Shown piece by piece: positions 5,107-9,510 of a stretch of DNA of 9,510 bases; within the stretch, counting starts at the first letter, position 1; each line of letters starts with the position of its first letter. Source of the DNA: an uncultured Paracoccaceae bacterium (GTDB lineage: Bacteria > Pseudomonadota > Alphaproteobacteria > Rhodobacterales > Rhodobacteraceae); the NCBI GenBank assembly GCA_937927885.1, contig CALEZJ010000204.1, positions 1 through 9,510 on the forward strand, written 5' to 3'. The notes beneath the pieces are model-generated. The model was not told the DNA's origin, searched no databases, and saw nothing but the letters and a program-made list of their open reading frames with translations. Both the position numbers and the translations under genes were made by a program.

Positions 5107-8020
5107 GCCCAGCACCGCCCCCCGGGTCTTTGCCCTGCCGCCGGGGGCCGATTTTCCCGGCCTGCTGGCGCAGGGCCTGCGCGCGCGCCTTGCGGGTCAT
5201 CCACCCGAGGCGATGGCCCGGGTCGAGGTTCTGGTCAACACCGTGCGTATGCAGGCGCGTCTGCGCGAGGCGCTGATCGCCCTCGGTCCCGGTTTCCTGC
5301 CGCGTATCCGGCTGATTACCGACCTTGCGCCGCAGGGCATGGACGGGTCCCTGCGCACCCGGCTTCAACTGGCGCAACTGATCCGCGGGCTCCTGTCCGC
5401 CGAGCCGGATCTCGCGCCACCAACGGCCGCCTTTTCGCTGGCCGAGAGCCTGTTCTCCCTCCTCGACGAGATGCATGGCGAAGGCGTCGCGCTGGATGTC
5501 CTGCAGCGCCTGGATGTCAGTCAACATTCCCAGCACTGGGAGCGTTCACTGCGATTCATCCGGCTGGTGACACGGTTTCTGGGCGAAACCGTCGGTTCCC
5601 AGGCGCGGTTGCGCGCCGAGGTCCTGCGGCTGGTTGCGCGCTGGCTGGCAGCGCCGCCCGACCATCCGGTGATCGTTGCGGGCTCAACCGGGTCGCGCGG
5701 GCCGACCTTCTTGTTGATGCAGGCGGTCGCCCGGCTGCCGCAGGGCGCCCTGGTACTGCCCGGCTTTGATGACACGACGCCCCTCGCCCTCTGGGACACT
5801 CTGGCCAGGCCCATCGACAGCGAGGACCACCCGCAGCACCGCTATGGGCGGCTTCTGCGCGCGCTCGATCTGCCGCCAAGGGGGGTGCAACCCTGGGTCG
5901 ACGCGCCGCCACCCGATCCTGTCCGCAACCGGCTGGTCTCGCTCGCCTTGCGCCCCGCGCCGGTCACCGACCAGTGGCTGCACGAGGGGCCGACGCTGGG
6001 CGATCTGCCGGCCGCGACCCGGGGTCTTTCGCTGATCGAGGCGCGCAATCCCCTGCACGAGGCGCTGGCCATCGCCCTGTGCCTGCGCCAGGCGGTGGTG
6101 GATGGCAGAAAAGCGGCTCTGATAACGCCGGATCGGGTCCTGGCGCGACGGGTCACCGCGGCACTGGACCGCTGGCATCTGCGCCCGGATGACAGCGCCG
6201 GGCGACCGCTGGCCCTGTCCGCGCCGGGCCGTTTCCTGCGCCAGACCGCCGAACTGCTGGCCAAGGGCGCCACGGCCGAAGGCGTCATCGCTCTGCTCAA
6301 ACATCCGATCGCCCATAGTGCGCTGGACCGTGGCCCCCATCTGCGCCACAGCCGGGATCTGGAACTGTTCCTGCGCGCGCGGATGATCCCGTTTCCGGAT
6401 CCGGGCGTGATCGACCTCTGGGCCCAGCGCAGCGCCGACCGCGAGATCTGGGCGCAATGGCTGAAGGGCGTGCTGGTGAGCGCCGGGAATCCCTGGGGTC
6501 AGCGGCCGCTTGCCGAGTGGATCGAGGCGCATCGCGGGCTGATGAATGTGTTGGCCTGCGGGCCGGGTGGCGAGGGCACGGGCGAACTCTGGCTGGCCTC
6601 GGCCGGCGAGAGCGCGCGCGCGATCTTTGACCAGCTTGCCGCCGAGGCCAATTCCGGTGGCACGGTGTCGGGGCCGGATTATTGCGCGGTGCTGGACACA
6701 CTTCTTGTTGGCGCCGAGGTGCGCGAGACCGGCAAGACCCATCCCGGTATCAAGATCTGGGGAACGCTGGAGGCGCGGGCGCAGGGGGCCGATCTGGTCA
6801 TTCTGGGCGGGTTGAACGATGGTATCTGGCCCGCCGCCCCCAGGCCGGACCCCTGGTTCAGCCGTCGCATGCAGCTGGATGCGGGTCTGACGCTGCCGGA
6901 ACGCCAGATCGGGCTGTCGGCGCATGACTTTCAGCAGGCCATCGGCGCGCCCGAGGTGATCCTGTCGCGCGCAACCCGCGATGCCGAGGCCGAGACGATC
7001 CCCTCGCGCTGGATGAACCGGTTGCTGAACCTGATCGGTGGGCTGGGCGCGCAAGATGGCCCGGCGGCCCTGCAGGCGATGCGTGCGCGGGGCGCCCATT
7101 GGCTGACGCTGGCCGAAACACTGGAGGCGGACCTGACCCCGGTCCTTCCCGCCTGTGCGGCGCGCAATCCGCGTCCCGCGCCGGCCCCACCGGCCAGCGC
7201 CCGTCTGCGGGAGCTGCCCGTCACGCGGATCGAGACCCTGATCCGCGACCCCTATGCCGTTTATGCCGAGCGGATCCTGCGCCTGCGCCCGCTGGATCCG
7301 CTGACCCCGCTGCCGGACGCGCGGCAAAAGGGGACGGCGCTGCACCGCATCCCTGACCTTTACCTGCAAGAATACCCCCCCGGCGCGCCGGGATCCGTGT
7401 CGCGGTTTCTGGCCATCGCAGAGACGGTTCTTGCCGAGGAATGCCCCTGGTCTGCCATTCGCGCCCATTGGCTGGCGCGGCTCGAGCGGGTCGCGCCCGA
7501 GTTCGTCCGCTGGAACCAGGCGCTGTCCGGCGTGCCCGTCCTGACGGAAACCAAGGGCGCGCTGGTGCTGGGCGATCCGCCCTTTACCCTGACCGGCAAG
7601 CCTGACCGCATCGACCGCGACCAGCAGGGCGACCTCTATCTGTTCGACTACAAGACCGGCAGCCTGCCCTCGGAGGCCCAGATCAGGTTCTTCAACAAAC
7701 AGTTGATCCTGCTCGCGCTCATGGCCGAGGACGACGCCTTTGGTCTGGGTCCGGCGCGGGTGGCCGGGGCGGCGTTTGTCGGGCTGGGGTCGCGCTTTGC
7801 GCTGCGCGAGTCGCCCACCGGGGCCGAGGTTCTGGCGCGCCACCGCGCCGAATTGCTTGGCCTGATCGACACCTATCGCCGTCCCGAGCAGGGGTTCACC
7901 GCGCTCAGGGCCGTCGATGCCGACCGTCGGCGCGGCGATTATGACGCGCTGGCCCGTCGTGGAGAATGGGCGCCGTCGGACCCGGTCCAGACCCTTCCGG
8001 TAGGGCTGGCCGATGGATGA
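5099..8020 (+). CDS. addB: AddB, nuclease subunit of the AddAB double-strand break repair helicase-nuclease
   Basis: AddB pairs with AddA to resect double-strand breaks for RecA loading, replacing RecBCD in many bacteria. The 973-residue product matches the alphaproteobacterial AddB type. The N-terminal helicase-like half has no Walker A, consistent with an inactive helicase fold. It carries the family blocks GSTGS (195-199) before FLLMQAVARLPQGALVLPG, and GGLNDGIWPAAPRPDPW (from 570). The C-terminal RecB-like nuclease has the expected residues: H749 (GTALH), D836/D839 (GKPDRID), D850 and K852 (DYKTG), and Q868. The last cysteine is C782, so the C-terminal Cys cluster that holds an iron-sulfur cluster in Bacillus AddB is absent. 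I chose the ATG at 5099, inside the tsaE stop region, because the residues after it fit the family N-terminus. The in-frame ATG at 5063 adds only tsaE-overlapping sequence. Its stop overlaps the addA start by 8 nt. Confidence 0.95.
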   Translation: MFEPSTAPRVFALPPGADFPGLLAQGLRARLAGHPPEAMARVEVLVNTVRMQARLREALIALGPGFLPRIRLITDLAPQGMDGSLRTRLQLAQLIRGLLSAEPDLAPPTAAFSLAESLFSLLDEMHGEGVALDVLQRLDVSQHSQHWERSLRFIRLVTRFLGETVGSQARLRAEVLRLVARWLAAPPDHPVIVAGSTGSRGPTFLLMQAVARLPQGALVLPGFDDTTPLALWDTLARPIDSEDHPQHRYGRLLRALDLPPRGVQPWVDAPPPDPVRNRLVSLALRPAPVTDQWLHEGPTLGDLPAATRGLSLIEARNPLHEALAIALCLRQAVVDGRKAALITPDRVLARRVTAALDRWHLRPDDSAGRPLALSAPGRFLRQTAELLAKGATAEGVIALLKHPIAHSALDRGPHLRHSRDLELFLRARMIPFPDPGVIDLWAQRSADREIWAQWLKGVLVSAGNPWGQRPLAEWIEAHRGLMNVLACGPGGEGTGELWLASAGESARAIFDQLAAEANSGGTVSGPDYCAVLDTLLVGAEVRETGKTHPGIKIWGTLEARAQGADLVILGGLNDGIWPAAPRPDPWFSRRMQLDAGLTLPERQIGLSAHDFQQAIGAPEVILSRATRDAEAETIPSRWMNRLLNLIGGLGAQDGPAALQAMRARGAHWLTLAETLEADLTPVLPACAARNPRPAPAPPASARLRELPVTRIETLIRDPYAVYAERILRLRPLDPLTPLPDARQKGTALHRIPDLYLQEYPPGAPGSVSRFLAIAETVLAEECPWSAIRAHWLARLERVAPEFVRWNQALSGVPVLTETKGALVLGDPPFTLTGKPDRIDRDQQGDLYLFDYKTGSLPSEAQIRFFNKQLILLALMAEDDAFGLGPARVAGAAFVGLGSRFALRESPTGAEVLARHRAELLGLIDTYRRPEQGFTALRAVDADRRRGDYDALARRGEWAPSDPVQTLPVGLADG

Positions 8021-9510
8021 GGCGACGCTCAACCAGATCCGCGCCGCCGCGCCGGGCGAGTCGACATGGCTTTCGGCCAATGCCGGATCGGGCAAGACCA
8101 AGGTCTTGATCGACCGGGTCGCGCGGCTCTTGCTGCATGACACGCTGCCAGAGCGCATCCTGTGCCTGACCTACACCCGCGCCGCCGCCAGCGAGATGCA
8201 GAACCGGCTGTTCCAGCGGCTGGGCGGCTGGGCCATGCTGCCGGATGCGGAACTGCGTGCGGAACTGGAGAAACTGGGCGAGGAGACGGGGGACCCCACC
8301 CTGTTGCCGCGCGCGCGACGGCTGTTCGCGCGCGCCATCGAAACGCCCGGCGGATTGAAGATCCAGACGATCCACGCCTTTTGTTCGTCCCTGCTGCGCC
8401 GCTTTCCGCTGGAGGCCGCGGTGCCCCCGGATTTCGCCGAGGCCGATGAGCGCAGTCTGGGCCAGTTGCGGCTGGAGGTGCTGGACCGGTTCGCACGCGG
8501 GGGCGAGGCCGGGGCGATGCGGGCGCTGATGCGCCAGCTCGACGAGGCGAGCTTTGACGCGCTTCTGGTTGAAATCGGCAAGCACAGAGACGCTTTTGAC
8601 GGCGAACTTCCCGATTTCCACGCGCTCTTTGGCCTGCCTGCCGGGCTGACGGCCGAGGGGCTGATCGCACAGGTTTATGCCGGGGACGAGGCGGCGTTGT
8701 TCGCGCGGCTGGTGCCAAGTCTGCGGCGGGGTGGGCCGAACGACAACAAGCTGGCCAATCGGTTGGCCGCCGCCGCGCCGGGCGATCTGGCGGCGCTGGA
8801 ACTGGCCTTGCTGACCCAGTCCGGCGCCGCCGCGCCGTTCACCGCGCGCACCGGCACGCATGTGACCAAGGCGACACGACCCCGGATCGACCCGGAGGAT
8901 CTTGCCGCGCTGGATGCGCTGGGCGAAAGGGTCGAGGCTGCGCGTGGCCTGCGCCTGGGTCTCGATGCGCTGGCGATGGCCGAGGCGCTGCACCGGTTTG
9001 CCCGGCTGTGGCTGCCCGCGATGGACGCGGCCAAGGCGGCGCGCGGCTGGCTGGATTTCGATGATCTTATCCGGCTGGCGCGGCGTCTTCTGGGGTCCAG
9101 CAGCGTGGCGCAATGGGTGTTGTTCAAGCTCGACGGGGGGATCGACCACATCCTGATCGACGAGGCCCAGGATACCAGCCCGGCGCAATGGCAGGTGATC
9201 GACCTGTTGACGCAGGAATTCACCGCCGGGCAGGGCGCGCGCGACGAACGGCGGACGATCTTTGTGGTGGGCGACCGAAAGCAGTCGATCTATTCCTTTC
9301 AGGTGGCCGACCTGTTGGGATTCGAGGCTGCACAGGGTCGCTTTTCGCAGCGTCTGTCAGATATCGGGCAGGGCATGGCGCAGATGCAGCTGTTGCATTC
9401 GTTCCGCTCGTCGGATGCCGTCCTGCGGCTGGTGGACCAGTGTTTTGGGGCGCAGGCCGGGGGGCTGGGTGGTGGGCCGCAGCATATCGCGTTCTTCCCC
9501 GCCATGGCTG
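8013..9510 (+). CDS. addA: AddA, helicase-nuclease subunit of AddAB (N-terminal part, runs off the window)
   Basis: AddA is the UvrD/Rep-type (superfamily 1) helicase of AddAB, with its own C-terminal nuclease. I translated this frame directly: it is open from the ATG at 8013 to the window end, 499 codons plus one base, with no stop or frameshift. Motifs in order are Walker A ANAGSGKT (22-29), motif Ia LCLTYTRAAASEM (50-62), IQTIHAFC (117-124), the DEAQDT Walker B (383-388), GDRKQSIYSFQ motif III (421-430) and HSFRSS motif IV (462-467). The family is usually around 1100-1200 residues, so the second helicase half and the nuclease lie outside. The start lies in ATGGATGA, overlapping the addB stop by 8 nt. 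A second ATG at 8017 is in another frame. A thioredoxin gene often follows addA in related genomes, as I recall, but cannot be seen here. Confidence 0.95.
   Translation, partial: MDEATLNQIRAAAPGESTWLSANAGSGKTKVLIDRVARLLLHDTLPERILCLTYTRAAASEMQNRLFQRLGGWAMLPDAELRAELEKLGEETGDPTLLPRARRLFARAIETPGGLKIQTIHAFCSSLLRRFPLEAAVPPDFAEADERSLGQLRLEVLDRFARGGEAGAMRALMRQLDEASFDALLVEIGKHRDAFDGELPDFHALFGLPAGLTAEGLIAQVYAGDEAALFARLVPSLRRGGPNDNKLANRLAAAAPGDLAALELALLTQSGAAAPFTARTGTHVTKATRPRIDPEDLAALDALGERVEAARGLRLGLDALAMAEALHRFARLWLPAMDAAKAARGWLDFDDLIRLARRLLGSSSVAQWVLFKLDGGIDHILIDEAQDTSPAQWQVIDLLTQEFTAGQGARDERRTIFVVGDRKQSIYSFQVADLLGFEAAQGRFSQRLSDIGQGMAQMQLLHSFRSSDAVLRLVDQCFGAQAGGLGGGPQHIAFFPAMA

Noticed and set aside
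5684..8158. An 824-codon open frame on the minus strand opposite addB
   Set aside because: addB has recognisable motifs along its length in the + frame. The antisense product has the Arg/Gln/Gly-rich composition of a shadow frame and no start signal of note.
8041..8783. A repeated GCCGCCGCGCCGGGCGA string at about 8044 and 8770 inside addA
   Set aside because: Both copies encode Ala-Ala-Ala-Pro-Gly runs in the same frame. Codon bias in GC-rich DNA explains them without a repeat element.
7905..9188. A 427-codon minus-strand open frame opposite addA
   Set aside because: The + frame carries ordered helicase motifs through this stretch and stays open to the window end. The antisense frame shows none.

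Overview
The window is a high-GC stretch of bacterial chromosome whose proteins look alphaproteobacterial, most likely from the Rhodobacteraceae (Rhodobacterales). The evidence is an HslV with the N-terminal extension before the catalytic Thr, an AddAB recombination nuclease of the alphaproteobacterial type next to tsaE, and GC-rich palindromes around a TGAAATACTCCGGGGG-like intergenic motif that I remember from this family. I see no transposase, integrase, tRNA, rRNA, CRISPR array or phage gene. It reads as core chromosome.

Layout: positions 1-36 hold the end of an unknown + strand gene. It faces argG (85-1311, minus; arginine biosynthesis), and a hairpin terminator shared by both sits between them. 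Divergent from argG is a two-gene + unit: a six-helix membrane protein of unknown function (1439-2206) and a translationally coupled hotdog-fold acyl-CoA thioesterase (2199-2627). A doublet of perfect GC palindromes (2641-2695) separates this unit from the convergent hslVU operon (minus, 4546 to 2697), which encodes the HslUV ATP-dependent protease. hslV is divergent from tsaE (4648-5106; tRNA t6A synthesis). tsaE runs directly into addB (5099-8020) and addA (8013 to past the window edge), which encode the AddAB helicase-nuclease for double-strand break repair. AddA is open to the window end, with 499 codons visible and no frameshift or stop.

Genes on the same strand are tightly packed. Three of the four junctions are 8-nt overlaps of the form ATGNNTGA, and hslV-hslU is a 4-nt ATGA overlap. 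The 101-bp hslV/tsaE spacer carries a good heat-shock (RpoH-type) promoter candidate for hslVU and a possible leaderless start for tsaE. As I remember related genomes, a sugar kinase/nucleotidyltransferase pair (amgK-murU type) commonly lies between tsaE and addB. It is absent here.

I found no clearly novel system. The points most worth checking are the missing amgK-murU pair, the palindrome element that appears to supply the thioesterase C-terminus, the hslVU heat-shock promoter, and the uncharacterised membrane protein/thioesterase couplet.
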